Assembly (NCBI RefSeq): GCF_010686705.1
Contig: NZ_JAAGWY010000003.1
Coordinates: 372,001 to 436,000, forward strand
From: Leifsonia tongyongensis
GTDB taxonomy: Bacteria; Actinomycetota; Actinomycetes; Actinomycetales; Microbacteriaceae
DNA: 64,000 nucleotides
Direction of reading: 5' to 3'
The notes under the pieces are model-generated. The model was not told where the DNA came from. It did not search any database and saw only the letters and a list, made by a program, of their open reading frames with translations. Every line of letters begins with the position of its first letter. Within the stretch, counting starts at the first letter, position 1. This document shows positions 34,106 to 45,049 of the stretch, in pieces. A program made the translations under genes and the position numbers.

Positions 34106-34111
34106 AGTCTA
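34106..34111 (-). promoter_or_regulatory. -10 element TAGACT, leaderless start of xseB
   Basis: TAGACT on the minus strand, 7 nt before ATG 34098. It gives xseB independent expression from xseA. Confidence 0.55.
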
Positions 34112-34245
34112 GTTCGAGCCCCAGACGGTCTGTTGCGAGTTTCCACAGGCAAGCAAAAGCATGGTCGCGTCCACCGAACTGGGCACTGCCGCGTGACGCC
34201 GTTCTTGCCTAAGCTTCTCCCGGCGACTGACATGGAAGGACTTGA

Positions 34246-36633
34246 ATGCGATATTCCTCGTCGGCGATGGTGATCATCGCGGCGTCGTCAGTCGTGATCG
34301 CATCCATCGGCATACCGGCGAGCGCCGCATCCGCACGCACCGTGACGGCGGCGGTGATCGCGCGCGCGCATCCGGCACCAGCGGCGCCCCCGGCCAGGAT
34401 GGTTCCGCATCCGGCCGCCCTGTACGAGCGCGCCGCGGCTGCGCTCCCCGCGAGCCTTCAGGCCTCGATCGGACGCGACCTGCACATCACACCTGCCGCC
34501 TATCTCGCCGCCGCGTCGGCAGCGGAGAATGCATCCGACGTTCTCGCGCGGCTTCGGACATCCGGTGTAGCGACAGACTCGGCACGACTCGACGGCACGA
34601 CGCTTCGGGTGCCGGTCGCGACCGAGCGCGCAGCCAGCGCCGTCGCAGCCGCCGGTGCGACGCCGGAGCTCGGACCCATGCCGGCCTCGCCGGGCTACGC
34701 CGGTCTCACGGGCAGGCCCCTCGCCGACCTGCGCGGCGGTCAGGGCTGGGGATACACGACAGGGGCTGACGGCTCCGGATGGCGATGCTCGGTCGGCTTC
34801 AACGGCCACGACGAGACCACGGGTGCGGGTCGCTTTGTCACCGCGGGCCACTGCTACGGGCTCGGCGGGCCCGCGCTCGGAGACGCATTCCTCCTCAGCC
34901 AGGCGGCACCCGGCGCGGCCGCAGCGGGAGACGACCTGGGGCCTCTCAGCACCAGCGACTTCCGGTACGGCAACAATTTCGATGAGGGACTCGTCTCGCT
35001 CTCGCCCGGCACGAACCCCCTGCCTGCGGTCACGACCTGGAACGGAGGAGCGGGCGCGCCGTCGACGGGGATCACCGTCACGGGGTACACGGGCGGTGTC
35101 GTCGGTGCTCCCATCTGCAAATCGGGCTCCATGAGCGGATGGACGTGCGGACACGTCCTCGCCATCGACGACGTGGTGACCTTGACGGACGAGAACGGGC
35201 AGAACGGCAAGGCCGTGAACGAGATGGTCACCGATGCCTGCGTCGCTCAGGGCGACAGCGGTGGAGCAGTGATGATCGGCTCGTCGGCCGCCGGCGTCGT
35301 GTCCGGCGGAACAATCGCACCCGGTGGAACAGCGGATACGTGCACCGGTCCGGCGAGTCCGGGACAGTACTCGTTCTTCTTCCCGATGGTGTCGCCGCAC
35401 GGCCAGGCGAGCGTGATGAGTTCGCTGGGTTCGTCCTGGGAACCGTCGATCTCGATCGCCACGCCGAAGGTGACCTCGATCGGGGTGGCATTCGTCGGCG
35501 GCGCGCTGAGCGGAACGCTCGCGAACGGGACGAGCCACCATGTGATCTCCGTCACCTTCGACGGATCCTCCTCACCGGTCACCGCCTCCGTTTCCTCGAC
35601 CGGGTCGTGGACCGTGCCGCTGACCGGGCTCGCTGTCGGCACGCACAGCTACAGCGTCGTCGCATCGGTGGGCAGGTGGTCGATTTCGTCCCCCGCGACC
35701 GGGTCGCTGACGCTCTCCGTCAAGCCGACGGTCTCGCGTCTGGCTGGACCGGACAGGTACTCCGTCGCCGTCGCCGTTTCGAAGTCCGGGTTCCCCGGCA
35801 CTGCGGCGACGGTCTACATCGCGGCGGGTTCGGCATTCCCGGATGCCCTCGGCGCTGCGCCGGCCGCGGCGCACACTGACGCACCCCTGCTCCTTGTTCC
35901 TGGAACGAGCATCCCGAGCGTCGTCGTGTCAGAGCTGACCCGCCTCAGACCGGCGACGATCGTTGTCGTCGGCGGAACAGGATCGGTCAGCGCCACCGTT
36001 CTAGCTCAGCTCCGGGCCTACGCGTCGAAAACAGTCATACGCATCGGCGGGACCGACCGTTTCGACACATCCCGCAAGCTGGCGGCGTACGCCTTCCCGG
36101 GCGGCTCGGCGACAGCGTTCATCGCCAACGGACTGAACTTCCCCGATGCCGTGTCAGCCGGAGCCGCGGCCGGGTCGGTGTCGGCTCCGATCATCCTCGT
36201 CAACGGCGCGAAAGCCACGATCGACGACGGTACGGCGACCACCATCGACCGGCTGCATGCGACGTCCTTCGCGATCGCGGGCGGCACGGCCTCGATCTCC
36301 GCCGGCATCGCCGCGCAGCTCGGCGCCCGGCCCGGCGCGACGGTCGAGCGATACGGGGGAGCGGATCGCTACCAGACCTCGGAAGCGATCAACCGTGCCT
36401 TCTTCACGTCGACCGCGACGACTTATCTCGCGTCCGGGCTGGCGTTCCCGGATGCGCTCGGTGGCGCAGCCCGCGCCGGGGCCATTCCGGCGGCCCTGTA
36501 CGCCATCCCGCAGAACTGCGTTCCGTCGTCGGTCCTGGCGGACATCCAGTCATCCGGATCGACGAAGGTCGTCGTGCTGGGCGGCACTGGCGCACTGGGC
36601 ACCGGCGTCGACACGCTGACGCCCTGCCCCTGA
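34246..36633 (+). CDS. Secreted trypsin-like serine protease with three cell-wall-binding repeats
   Basis: A 795-residue exported protein. The signal peptide ends near residue 30 (IPASAASA), and a propeptide-like stretch runs to about 160. The S1 protease domain has TAGHC (H202), NNFDEGLV (D246) and QGDSGG (S338). A beta-sandwich linker (about 400-490) precedes three cell-wall-binding type 2 repeats, each opening with [16 protein letters not shown] or RYGGADRY (about 500-795). GGAAGGA upstream fixes the start. It should be cell-wall attached. It separates xseB from xseA, so it looks like an insertion. Confidence 0.9.
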   Translation: MRYSSSAMVIIAASSVVIASIGIPASAASARTVTAAVIARAHPAPAAPPARMVPHPAALYERAAAALPASLQASIGRDLHITPAAYLAAASAAENASDVLARLRTSGVATDSARLDGTTLRVPVATERAASAVAAAGATPELGPMPASPGYAGLTGRPLADLRGGQGWGYTTGADGSGWRCSVGFNGHDETTGAGRFVTAGHCYGLGGPALGDAFLLSQAAPGAAAAGDDLGPLSTSDFRYGNNFDEGLVSLSPGTNPLPAVTTWNGGAGAPSTGITVTGYTGGVVGAPICKSGSMSGWTCGHVLAIDDVVTLTDENGQNGKAVNEMVTDACVAQGDSGGAVMIGSSAAGVVSGGTIAPGGTADTCTGPASPGQYSFFFPMVSPHGQASVMSSLGSSWEPSISIATPKVTSIGVAFVGGALSGTLANGTSHHVISVTFDGSSSPVTASVSSTGSWTVPLTGLAVGTHSYSVVASVGRWSISSPATGSLTLSVKPTVSRLAGPDRYSVAVAVSKSGFPGTAATVYIAAGSAFPDALGAAPAAAHTDAPLLLVPGTSIPSVVVSELTRLRPATIVVVGGTGSVSATVLAQLRAYASKTVIRIGGTDRFDTSRKLAAYAFPGGSATAFIANGLNFPDAVSAGAAAGSVSAPIILVNGAKATIDDGTATTIDRLHATSFAIAGGTASISAGIAAQLGARPGATVERYGGADRYQTSEAINRAFFTSTATTYLASGLAFPDALGGAARAGAIPAALYAIPQNCVPSSVLADIQSSGSTKVVVLGGTGALGTGVDTLTPCP

Positions 36634-36654
36634 GGCCGACGCGCCATCTGCAGC

Positions 36655-36680
36655 CGCTGCCGGGCGTGAAGCCGGCAGCG
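36655..36680 (-). terminator. Hairpin downstream of xseA
   Basis: CGCTGCCGG (36655-36663) pairs perfectly with CCGGCAGCG (36672-36680), 6 bp beyond the xseA stop and between convergent genes. It shows that xseA transcription probably ends here rather than continuing to xseB. Confidence 0.5.
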
Positions 36681-36686
36681 ACCCGG

Positions 36687-37943
36687 CTACTGGCTGGGAC
36701 CGCTCGATACGGCGCCGATGCGACCCTCGGCGAGCGTGATCGCGAGCTCGGTTCCTGCGGGCGCCTCGTCGGGCGTACGCGCGACGGCGCCGGTCGCAAG
36801 CTGCACGATGGCGTAGCCGCGGTCCAGTGTTCCCTGCGGCGACAGCGCCCGGAGGTGCGAGCGCACCTCGCCGACGCGGTTGGTCTCGCGGTCGACGATG
36901 CGCTGGGCGAGTTCCGCGCCGCGCGCGACGAACCGAGTGAGCTCTTCGGCACGCGTGTCGACGATCCACGAGGGCGACGCCATGGATGGACGCGAGCGGA
37001 GGTGGCCGATGCGGTCGATCTCCGCGCTCAACAGATGCGTGAGCCGCATGCTGAGCCGCGCGCGCACCTGGTGCACGCGCACCAGCTCTTCCGCGACATC
37101 GGGGACGACGCGCTTCGCCGCGTCGGTGGGGGTGGATGCGCGAAGGTCGGCGACATCGTCGAGGAGCGGCCGGTCGGCTTCGTGGCCGATCGCGCTCACC
37201 AGCGGCGTCATGCACGCTGCGGCCGCTCGCACGACCCGCTCGTCGCTGAAGCCGAGCAGGTTCTGGAAATCGCCACCGCCTCGCGCGACGATGATCACGT
37301 CGACGTCGGGATCGGCGTCGAGCGTCTTGATCGCAGCGGTCACGTCAGGAACGACCCGGTCACCCTGCACCGCGGTGTGGATGGTGCGGAAGCGGACGGC
37401 GGGCCAGCGCAACTGGGCGTTGCGGAGCACGTCTTTCTCCGCATCCGAGTCCTTTCCGGTGATGAGGCCGATGCAGTGCGGGAGGAAAGGAAGCTTCTTC
37501 TTGCGTTCGACCGCGAAGAGGCCCTCTTCTGCGAGCTGCCTCCGAAGCCGCTCCAGGCGCTCCAGCAGGTCGCCCAGGCCGACATGCTTCATGTCGAACA
37601 CCTGCATGGTCAGGGTGCCGCCCTTGACCCAGAAGTTCGGCTTGATCAGCACGACGACGTGGTCGCCCTGTTTCAGGTCCGCCGGAATCCGCGCCCGCAC
37701 CGACGACCAGATCGTGAAGCTCACCGTCGCGTCCTCAGCGAGGTCCTTGAGCTTGCCGTAGACGTTGCCGCCGGAGATTCCCCACTGGGTGATCTCGCCT
37801 TCGACCCAGGCTGTGCCGAGGCGCTCGATGTAGCCGCGGATCTTGCCGGCCAGGGTCGCGACACCCCACGGCTCGTCGGCCGTCGGGAGCGCTGTCGGCG
37901 CAGAGGTGCCCTGGGCCGCGGGAGGGGCGTCGGTCACGTCCAT
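36687..37943 (-). CDS. xseA: Exodeoxyribonuclease VII large subunit
   Basis: A 418-residue XseA. The N-terminal OB-fold has WVEGEITQWGISGGNVYGKLKD, and the catalytic core has GLITGKDSDAEKDVL, VIIVARGGGDFQNLLGF and SAIGHEADRPLLDDVADLRASTPTDAA. It degrades single-stranded DNA together with XseB. Starts at 37943 or, 9 nt upstream, 37952 (MGGM) are both possible; GGGAGGG lies between them. It is divergent from ispH. Confidence 0.95.
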   Translation of the reverse strand: MDVTDAPPAAQGTSAPTALPTADEPWGVATLAGKIRGYIERLGTAWVEGEITQWGISGGNVYGKLKDLAEDATVSFTIWSSVRARIPADLKQGDHVVVLIKPNFWVKGGTLTMQVFDMKHVGLGDLLERLERLRRQLAEEGLFAVERKKKLPFLPHCIGLITGKDSDAEKDVLRNAQLRWPAVRFRTIHTAVQGDRVVPDVTAAIKTLDADPDVDVIIVARGGGDFQNLLGFSDERVVRAAAACMTPLVSAIGHEADRPLLDDVADLRASTPTDAAKRVVPDVAEELVRVHQVRARLSMRLTHLLSAEIDRIGHLRSRPSMASPSWIVDTRAEELTRFVARGAELAQRIVDRETNRVGEVRSHLRALSPQGTLDRGYAIVQLATGAVARTPDEAPAGTELAITLAEGRIGAVSSGPSQ

Positions 37944-37973
37944 CCCTCCCATCAGGTGTCCAGCGCACTCACC

Positions 37974-37979
37974 TAGACT
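37974..37979 (+). promoter_or_regulatory. -10 element TAGACT, leaderless start of ispH
   Basis: TAGACT ends 6 nt before GTG 37986. Confidence 0.55.
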
Positions 37980-37985
37980 TGCCTG

Positions 37986-39044
37986 GTGAGCGACGCAACG
38001 ATAAGCCTGCCCATGCCGAGAATCCCTGGCGTGCGCGGCAGGCTCAAGGATACCCCGGTCGTCGGACACAAGCGGGTGCTGCTCGCGGCACCCCGTGGAT
38101 ACTGCGCGGGTGTGGACAGAGCGGTGATCGCCGTCGAGAAGGCGCTCGAGCACTACGGTGCCCCGGTCTACGTGCGCAAGCAGATCGTGCACAACGTGCA
38201 CGTCGTCTCCACCCTCGAACAGCAGGGCGCGATCTTCGTCGACGAGGTCGATGAGGTGCCGAAGGGGGCGCATGTCGTCTTCAGCGCCCACGGTGTCTCG
38301 CCCGCGGTCGTGCGGGCCGCATCCGATCGAGGACTCCAGGCGATCGACGCCACGTGCCCGCTGGTCACCAAGGTGCACCGCGAGGCCGTGCGGTTCGCGC
38401 GCGACGACTTCGAGATCCTCCTGATCGGCCACGAAGGCCACGAAGAGGTCGAAGGGACGGCGGGCGAGGCGCCCGACCACGTCACCCTGGTGAACGGTCC
38501 GGATGATGTCCCGAGCGTCCACGTCAAGGACCCTGACAAGGTCGTGTGGCTCTCGCAGACCACGTTGTCCGTGGACGAGACGATGGAGACCGTGCGCCGC
38601 CTGCGTGAACGCTTCCCCAACCTGCAGGATCCGCCGAGCGACGACATCTGCTACGCCACCCAGAACCGCCAGGTCGCCATCAAGAAGGTCGCCGAAGACG
38701 CCGACCTGGTGATCGTCGTCGGCTCCGCGAACTCCTCCAACTCGGTGCGCCTGGTCGAGGTCGCGCTCGAATACGGAGCGAAGGCGGCCTACCGGGTCGA
38801 CTACGCGAGCGAGATCAAGCAGGAATGGCTCGATGGCGTCGTCACGGTCGGCGTCACGAGCGGAGCATCCGTGCCCGAGGTCCTCGTACAGGAAGTGCTC
38901 GACGACCTGGCCGGTGCGGGCTACGGCGACGTGCAGGAGGTCAAGACGGCCGAAGAGGACCTCATGTTCTCGCTGCCGAAGGAACTCCGCAAAGACCTGT
39001 CGGGCAAAGCGGATGAACGCGCCCTCGGGGGCCGCGGCCGCTGA
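37986..39044 (+). CDS. ispH: 4-hydroxy-3-methylbut-2-enyl diphosphate reductase
   Basis: A 352-residue IspH (LytB), the last MEP-pathway enzyme, producing IPP and DMAPP. The three iron-sulfur cysteines are C40 (PRGYCAGV), C124 (DATCPLV) and C222 (ICYATQNRQ). Substrate motifs SAHGVSP and SSNSVRL are intact. Its products feed the cis-prenyltransferase encoded at 26.7 kb. Monocistronic, with a leaderless-type start. Confidence 0.97.
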   Translation: MSDATISLPMPRIPGVRGRLKDTPVVGHKRVLLAAPRGYCAGVDRAVIAVEKALEHYGAPVYVRKQIVHNVHVVSTLEQQGAIFVDEVDEVPKGAHVVFSAHGVSPAVVRAASDRGLQAIDATCPLVTKVHREAVRFARDDFEILLIGHEGHEEVEGTAGEAPDHVTLVNGPDDVPSVHVKDPDKVVWLSQTTLSVDETMETVRRLRERFPNLQDPPSDDICYATQNRQVAIKKVAEDADLVIVVGSANSSNSVRLVEVALEYGAKAAYRVDYASEIKQEWLDGVVTVGVTSGASVPEVLVQEVLDDLAGAGYGDVQEVKTAEEDLMFSLPKELRKDLSGKADERALGGRGR

Positions 39045-39091
39045 TTCTCCCCGGCGGGAAGCATCCGGGCACCCCTGCGGTTGACCACCGC

Positions 39092-39949
39092 ATGACCATT
39101 CTCGTCACCGGAGCCACCGGCCAGCTGGGCCGCCTCGTCATCGACCACCTCATCGCACGCGGTGTGGACCCTGCCACGATCCGGGCGGCGGGACGCAACC
39201 CGGACAAGCTTGCGGAGTTCGCCTCCCGCGGCATCCAGACCGCAGTCATCGACTTCGAGGTGCCCGGCACGCTCGTCCCTGCTTTCGCGGGGGTGGATGC
39301 ACTCCTCTTCGTCTCGGGCAGCGAAGTGGGCAAGCGCATGCCGCAGCACAGGAATGCGATCGACGCCGCCGTCGCCGCCGGGGTCGGCCGCATCGTCTAC
39401 ACGAGTGCGCCCCACGCCGACACGACAGAGCTTCCGGTCGCTCCCGAGCACAAGGCGACCGAGGCGCTCCTTGCCGCATCCGGACTCCCGGTGACCGTCC
39501 TGCGCAACAACTGGTACACCGAGAACTACGTCGCGCCACTCGAGCAGGCTCGCGAGACCGGCACGGTGGTCTCGAGCGCGGGTGACGGCAGGATCGGCAG
39601 CGCGACCCGCAACGACTACGCGGATGCGGCGGCCGTCGTCCTGTCCACGCCGGGACACGAGGGCAAGGTCTACGAGCTGGCCGGCGATGTCGCCTGGTCG
39701 TTCGATGATCTCGCAGCGGCCTTCAGCGAGATCATCGGCTCGGAGGTCGTCTACACTCCCGTCGAGCCGGAGGAGTATGCGCGCATCCTCAGGGACGCCG
39801 GACTCGACGAGGGCACGGTCGGGTTCGTCGTCGCACTCGACCAGGCGACCCGCGACGGGGCACTGGCCGACGTGACCGGCGACCTGAGCGCACTCATCGG
39901 GCACCCGACGACGTCACTCGTGGACGGTCTCCGCGCCGCCATCGCCTGA
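39092..39949 (+). CDS. NAD(P)H:quinone oxidoreductase-like SDR (QorB/NmrA type)
   Basis: A 285-residue atypical short-chain dehydrogenase. The Rossmann motif is ILVTGATGQLG, with NADPH-selecting AGRNPDK downstream. VYTSAPHADTTELPVAPEHKATE and LPVTVLRNNWYTENY match E. coli QorB, which reduces quinones. No catalytic YxxxK, as usual for this group. It follows ispH by 47 bp on the same strand but has no obvious functional tie to it. Confidence 0.87.
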   Translation: MTILVTGATGQLGRLVIDHLIARGVDPATIRAAGRNPDKLAEFASRGIQTAVIDFEVPGTLVPAFAGVDALLFVSGSEVGKRMPQHRNAIDAAVAAGVGRIVYTSAPHADTTELPVAPEHKATEALLAASGLPVTVLRNNWYTENYVAPLEQARETGTVVSSAGDGRIGSATRNDYADAAAVVLSTPGHEGKVYELAGDVAWSFDDLAAAFSEIIGSEVVYTPVEPEEYARILRDAGLDEGTVGFVVALDQATRDGALADVTGDLSALIGHPTTSLVDGLRAAIA

Positions 39950-39969
39950 CGCGCAGCCGACGGCGCCGC

Positions 39970-40545
39970 TCAGGCGGAGAGCCGGCTGTAGAAGTCGACG
40001 AGGGTTGGGTCGCTCGCGATGATCACCGTGAAGAAGACGAACAGGGCGATGAAGGCGACCACCCCGCCGATGACCGGTATGAAGAACGCGAGCTTGTGCC
40101 GCGTCAGCCGGAAGATCGAGACGACGGCCGACGTCACCCAGATGCCGACCATGGAGATCTCGCCGGCCAGCAGGATCGCGGCTACGGACGGGGCAGGCTT
40201 GTAGGTTCCGAGACTCTCGTTCGCGTAGAGGAGCTGGATCGAGTCCGGCGCGGCCGCGAGCGTGCCGATGGACAGGAACATGCCGACGATACCGACGATC
40301 AGCAGCAGGATCGTCACTGGCTGGTTCCACGCCGGCACCGGTCGTTCGCCGCCCGCCTGCGCAAGGAGTTCTTCTTCACGAGACCGCACGGGAGTTGTCG
40401 GCCGTCCATGCTGCGCCTCGGGTGCCGGATGCCCGGTTTCGAGCCTGTCGGCATCCTTCGGCGGATGCCACACCCAGCCCTCCGGCGCGAGCTCGCCGAA
40501 CTGGGGGCGGGGTCGCTCGTCGTGATCCTTGTTCTCGTCGGCCAT
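39970..40545 (-). CDS. DUF6264 membrane protein
   Basis: A 191-residue protein: a long acidic, proline-containing cytosolic head with PEGWVWHPP (about 80 residues), then four TM helices (roughly 83-103, 115-140, 140-160, 165-185). This is the layout of actinobacterial DUF6264. GGAG upstream supports ATG 40545 rather than 40617. It is downstream of fba on the same strand (19-bp gap) and likely co-transcribed. Function unknown. Confidence 0.8.
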   Translation of the reverse strand: MADENKDHDERPRPQFGELAPEGWVWHPPKDADRLETGHPAPEAQHGRPTTPVRSREEELLAQAGGERPVPAWNQPVTILLLIVGIVGMFLSIGTLAAAPDSIQLLYANESLGTYKPAPSVAAILLAGEISMVGIWVTSAVVSIFRLTRHKLAFFIPVIGGVVAFIALFVFFTVIIASDPTLVDFYSRLSA

Positions 40546-40564
40546 GGGACGGCCGCCTCTCCTA

Positions 40565-41590
<1,026 letters not shown>

Positions 41591-41629
41591 TGCGTCTCCT
41601 CGACGGTGGTGTTTGGCGGATTGCTCCCA

Positions 41630-41635
41630 ATCATA
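41630..41635 (-). promoter_or_regulatory. -10 element TATGAT of fba
   Basis: TATGAT on the minus strand, 40 nt before the fba ATG. Its -35 region would fall at about 41653-41658, inside the left 12-bp box. Confidence 0.5.
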
Positions 41636-41643
41636 CCGAGGCC

Positions 41644-41730
41644 GCATTCGGCGGACGCGCGCCGGCCGGGCCTGTGCAGAAGTGGCCGACGCCCAGCGCG
41701 CGTGAATGTTTGTGCACATCCGCCGAATGC
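41644..41730. promoter_or_regulatory. Mirrored 12-bp boxes in the fba/glpX divergent promoter
   Basis: GCATTCGGCGGA at 41644-41655 and its exact reverse complement TCCGCCGAATGC at 41719-41730 lie 75 bp apart, about seven helical turns. The left copy abuts the fba -35, and the right copy covers the position of the glpX -35 (17 nt before TAAACT at 41746-41751). This suggests one regulator binding both promoters in mirrored geometry, perhaps with looping. Confidence 0.55.
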
Positions 41731-41833
41731 TGTTCGGTCGCTCGATAAACTGGCACCGTCGCCCGGGTCGTGCGAAGCACAGTCCGGGGCGGTCGCCATC
41801 GTCGTCGAACAAATCCGTCCGGGAGGACCCACC

Positions 41834-42820
41834 GTGAACAGCACCGACACCAGCACGCTCTACATCCACCCCGACCGGAACCTCGCGCTCGAGCTGGTGA
41901 GAGCGACAGAGGCAGCGGCGATCCGTGCCACCCCGTTCATCGGCCGCGGCGACAAGAACGCCGCCGACGGCGCGGCAGTGGATGCGATGCGCGCCTTCCT
42001 GGGGACCGTCAACTTCGACGGTGTCATCGTCATCGGCGAAGGGGAGAAGGACAACGCGCCGATGCTGTTCAACGGCGAGCACGTCGGCAACGGTCGCGGG
42101 CCCGCGTGCGACATCGCCGTGGATCCGATCGACGGCACGTCGCTCACAGCGGCCGGACGCCAGAACGCGCTGTCGGTGATCGCCGTATCCGATCGTGGGA
42201 CGATGCTCGACGCATCCAGCGTGTTCTACATGAATAAGATCGTGACCGGACCGGAGGGTGTCGGCGTCGTGGACCTGCGCCAGTCGATCGGGGACAACAT
42301 CCGGGAACTCGCGAAGAAGAAGGGGAAGGACGTCGGCGAGATCCGTGTCGCTGTGCTCGACCGGCCTCGTCATGAGGGTCTGATCGACGAGATCAGGTCG
42401 GCGGGCGCGGGGACGCGGCTGATGCTCGACGGGGATGTCGCGGGCGGGATCAATGCGGCTCGCTACGAGTCGCGCATCGACCTGTGCGTGGGGATCGGGG
42501 GCAGCCCCGAGGGCATCACGACGGCGTGTGCGATCAAGGCGATCGGCGGCTTCATGCAGGGCCAGCTCGCGCCGCGCGACGACGCGGAACGCGAGAAGGC
42601 GCGTGCGGCCGGCCTCGACTACGACGTGATCCTGAGCGCGGACGACATGGTCAAGGGCGACAACACGTTCTTCGTTGCGACGGGCGTGACGGACGGCGGG
42701 CTCGTCGAGGGCGTTCGGCGCAAGGGCCCGATCATCCGCACGGAGTCGATCGTCCTGCGCAGCCGGTCGGGCACCATCCGGCGCATCGTCGCCGACCACC
42801 TGGCGGAGAAGTGGCTGTAG
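41834..42820 (+). CDS. glpX: Class II fructose-1,6-bisphosphatase
   Basis: A 328-residue GlpX-type FBPase of gluconeogenesis. The metal/phosphate motif DIAVDPIDGTSLTA and VIVIGEGEKDNAPMLF are clear, as are GDVAGGIN and GIGGSPEGITTACAIKAIGG. GGGAGGA precedes GTG 41834. In many actinobacteria GlpX is the only FBPase. It ends in a cluster of inverted repeats that separates it from convergent rmuC. Confidence 0.97.
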   Translation: MNSTDTSTLYIHPDRNLALELVRATEAAAIRATPFIGRGDKNAADGAAVDAMRAFLGTVNFDGVIVIGEGEKDNAPMLFNGEHVGNGRGPACDIAVDPIDGTSLTAAGRQNALSVIAVSDRGTMLDASSVFYMNKIVTGPEGVGVVDLRQSIGDNIRELAKKKGKDVGEIRVAVLDRPRHEGLIDEIRSAGAGTRLMLDGDVAGGINAARYESRIDLCVGIGGSPEGITTACAIKAIGGFMQGQLAPRDDAEREKARAAGLDYDVILSADDMVKGDNTFFVATGVTDGGLVEGVRRKGPIIRTESIVLRSRSGTIRRIVADHLAEKWL

Positions 42821-42843
42821 CCGCGGCCTTTCGCGCGTGTTGT

Positions 42844-42911
42844 GTCCCACCGCACTCATTCCGTCCCAGCGCACTCGTACGACGTAGTGCGCTCGAAGCT
42901 ACGAAGTGCGG
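42844..42911. repeat. Inverted cluster of the 19-bp repeat family between glpX and rmuC
   Basis: GTCCCACCGCACTCAT (42844-42859) and GTCCCAGCGCACTCGT (42863-42878) are direct copies 19 bp apart. Opposite-strand partners follow: CGCACT 42870-42875 with AGTGCG 42886-42891, and CCGCACT 42850-42856 with AGTGCGG 42905-42911. The copies match the reverse complement of the array at 59929-60048. It may also work as a bidirectional terminator. Confidence 0.65.
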
Positions 42912-42927
42912 CTGGCGTTTCGCGTGG

Positions 42928-44274
42928 CTAGGCGCTCTTGCGAGCGGTGTCGTCGCGGCCGGCGAGTTCGAGCGGCGCCAGCTCGCTGACCAGCTCGAAC
43001 GCCGTGAGTTCGCGTGGAGCCTCTTCGATGCCGTCGAGAACCCCGATGACCTTGGACTCGTCGAGCGCGTTGAGTTTGCGCGCCGTCGGCAGCACCTGGC
43101 GTTCCATGGACCCGACGAAGCCGTTGTAGTCCTTGACGGTCCGCTCGATAGAGCGCCCGAGCTTCTCGATGTGCGACGCGGTCGTCGACAGTCGCGAGTA
43201 GAGCTCCCGGCTCAGGTCGAAGAGCACCTTCGCATCGTGCGTGAGCACATCCTGCTGCCAGCTGAACGCAACCGTCTTGAGCACGGACCACAGCGTCACG
43301 GGGGAGGCGAGCGCCACGCGCTTGCTGAATGCGAACTCCATGATCGACGGATCCGCCTCCATGGCAGACGATACGAGCGACTCACTCGGGATGAACGCGA
43401 TCACGAGTTCCGGTGACGCGTCGAGCCCGGCCCAGTAGGTCTTGCTGCCGAGAGTGGTGATGTGATCGCGCACGGCCTTCACATGCTGCTTCAGGAGGGC
43501 CTCGCGCTGCGCGGCCTCGACGCCCGTCGCGGTCGCCGGGATCTGGCTCGCCTCGAGGTAGGCGTTGAACGGCACCTTCGCATCCAGGGCGATGCTCTTG
43601 CCGCCCGGAAGGTGCACGATCATGTCGGGTCGTCCCGCGCCGGAATCGGAGTGGATGCTCGACTGCACTGAGAAGTCGACGCGCTCGAGGAGGCCGGCGG
43701 CCTCGACGACACTGCGGAGCTGCGTTTCGCCCCAGACACCGCGCGTGCTGTTCGACCGCAGGGCGGACGCCAGGGCTTCGGCCGTGCTGCGGAGCCGTTC
43801 TTCGCTCTCCGTCGCCGACTTCAGCTGCTGGGTCAGCTCGCCGTGCTGGTGACTGCGCTGTGCTTCGAGTTCGGTGACCTTCTTCTGCATGTCCTGGAGG
43901 CTTTCGCGCACCGGAGCCAGCGCCTGGAGGACCTTGCTCTCCGACCGTTCGCGCTCTTCGCGGGCCTGCTGTTCCACGCGGTGTCGATCGACGAGTTCGC
44001 GGTACTGGTCCTGCAGCCCGCCGACCTGCTCGCGCAGGGCATCCACCCTCGCCTCGGCCGCCGCGAGGTCGGACCGGATCTCCGCCTGCACCTCGGCCTC
44101 CGACGCACGCACCCGCGCCAGCTCCATCTCGTGACGCGCGACAAGCACCGCCGGGTCGTCTGCCGACGCCGCAGGAGCAGCCGTCGCGCGGCTGCGAAGC
44201 GCCAGCATGGTGGCGAATCCGCCGAGGATTGCTCCGCCGACGAGTCCGAGGATCAACGCGAGAATGGGGTCCAT
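42928..44274 (-). CDS. rmuC: DNA recombination protein RmuC
   Basis: A 448-residue RmuC-like protein. One N-terminal TM helix (residues 4-26) and a long coiled coil (about 45-165) precede a PD-(D/E)XK-like domain. That domain has RGVWGETQLRSVVEAAGL, RPDMIVHLPGGKSIALDAKVPF and VIAFIPSESLV. Family members limit inversions and suppress foreign or branched DNA. It lies 94 bp after the exonuclease gene on the same strand. Confidence 0.93.
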   Translation of the reverse strand: MDPILALILGLVGGAILGGFATMLALRSRATAAPAASADDPAVLVARHEMELARVRASEAEVQAEIRSDLAAAEARVDALREQVGGLQDQYRELVDRHRVEQQAREERERSESKVLQALAPVRESLQDMQKKVTELEAQRSHQHGELTQQLKSATESEERLRSTAEALASALRSNSTRGVWGETQLRSVVEAAGLLERVDFSVQSSIHSDSGAGRPDMIVHLPGGKSIALDAKVPFNAYLEASQIPATATGVEAAQREALLKQHVKAVRDHITTLGSKTYWAGLDASPELVIAFIPSESLVSSAMEADPSIMEFAFSKRVALASPVTLWSVLKTVAFSWQQDVLTHDAKVLFDLSRELYSRLSTTASHIEKLGRSIERTVKDYNGFVGSMERQVLPTARKLNALDESKVIGVLDGIEEAPRELTAFELVSELAPLELAGRDDTARKSA

Positions 44275-44368
44275 GGCTTCAGTGTGGCAGCGGCCTCCGA
44301 CACCGCCTGTTGCAAGCGCCGATAACCGCGAAATCCGTGCATCCGCATCGATCGGATGTTCTAGGGCG

Positions 44369-44950
44369 TTACGCTGCGACGGCTGTGCCGATGCGTCCGA
44401 CGCGGGCTGCTGTGGCCGCAGCGAGTTCGGAGATGGTCGAGGCGTCGTGGCGACGTGCGGCGTGGATGATGATCGCGGCGCACGCTTCGGCGTCGGCGCG
44501 CGCGTCGTGGTGGTGGAAGTCCTCGAAACCGGCGGCCATCGCCGCGACCGGTAGCCGGTACGAATCGAGGTGGTAGGTCTTGCGCGCCACCTGCAGGCTG
44601 CACAGATACGAGAAATCGGGGCAGGGGAGCCCGGTCGCGGCACACGCCGCCCGGATGACGCCCATGTCGAAGCCCGCGTTGTGGGCGACGAGATGGTCGC
44701 TTCCGGCGAACTCGACAAGGTCGGGAAGCTGCTCGGCCCAGCCGGCCGCTCCCACCACATCCGCTGCCCGGAGCCCGTGGATGCGCGTATTCCATTCGAA
44801 GAATTCGTCGTGCCCGAGCGGTGGCTGGATAAGCCAGCCCGTGCGGTCGACGACGCGGCCCGCCCGCACCTTGATCAGCCCGACGGAGCAGGCGGACGCA
44901 CTGCTGGAGTTCGCGGTCTCGAAGTCGATTGCGGTGAAATCCAGTGGCAC
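44369..44950 (-). CDS. DEDD-family 3'-5' exonuclease (DnaQ-like)
   Basis: A 193-residue stand-alone exonuclease. The acidic residues are D9 and E11 (TAIDFETANSS), a third in VAHNAGFDMGV, and the terminal H/D in HHDARADAEACA, giving the DEDDh arrangement. The size fits proofreading-like or RNase T-like enzymes, not the DNA polymerase subunit itself. It starts with GTG and is divergent from the methyltransferase gene. Substrate unknown. Confidence 0.9.
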   Translation of the reverse strand: MPLDFTAIDFETANSSSASACSVGLIKVRAGRVVDRTGWLIQPPLGHDEFFEWNTRIHGLRAADVVGAAGWAEQLPDLVEFAGSDHLVAHNAGFDMGVIRAACAATGLPCPDFSYLCSLQVARKTYHLDSYRLPVAAMAAGFEDFHHHDARADAEACAAIIIHAARRHDASTISELAAATAARVGRIGTAVAA

Positions 44951-45049
44951 GGTGCCATGGTCGCACGGCCCACCGACGCGACCGTGGAGGATCGCCGCGT
45001 GCCGTGAATCCGCCCCCGATCGAGCCGTGAGGACGTCGGTAGCGATGAA

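Noticed and set aside
34106-34245. Longer XseB with a Cys/Arg-rich N-terminal extension (from 34233)
   Set aside because: The extension has no homology-like features, and the TAGACT box would lie inside it; ATG 34098 matches the usual XseB length.
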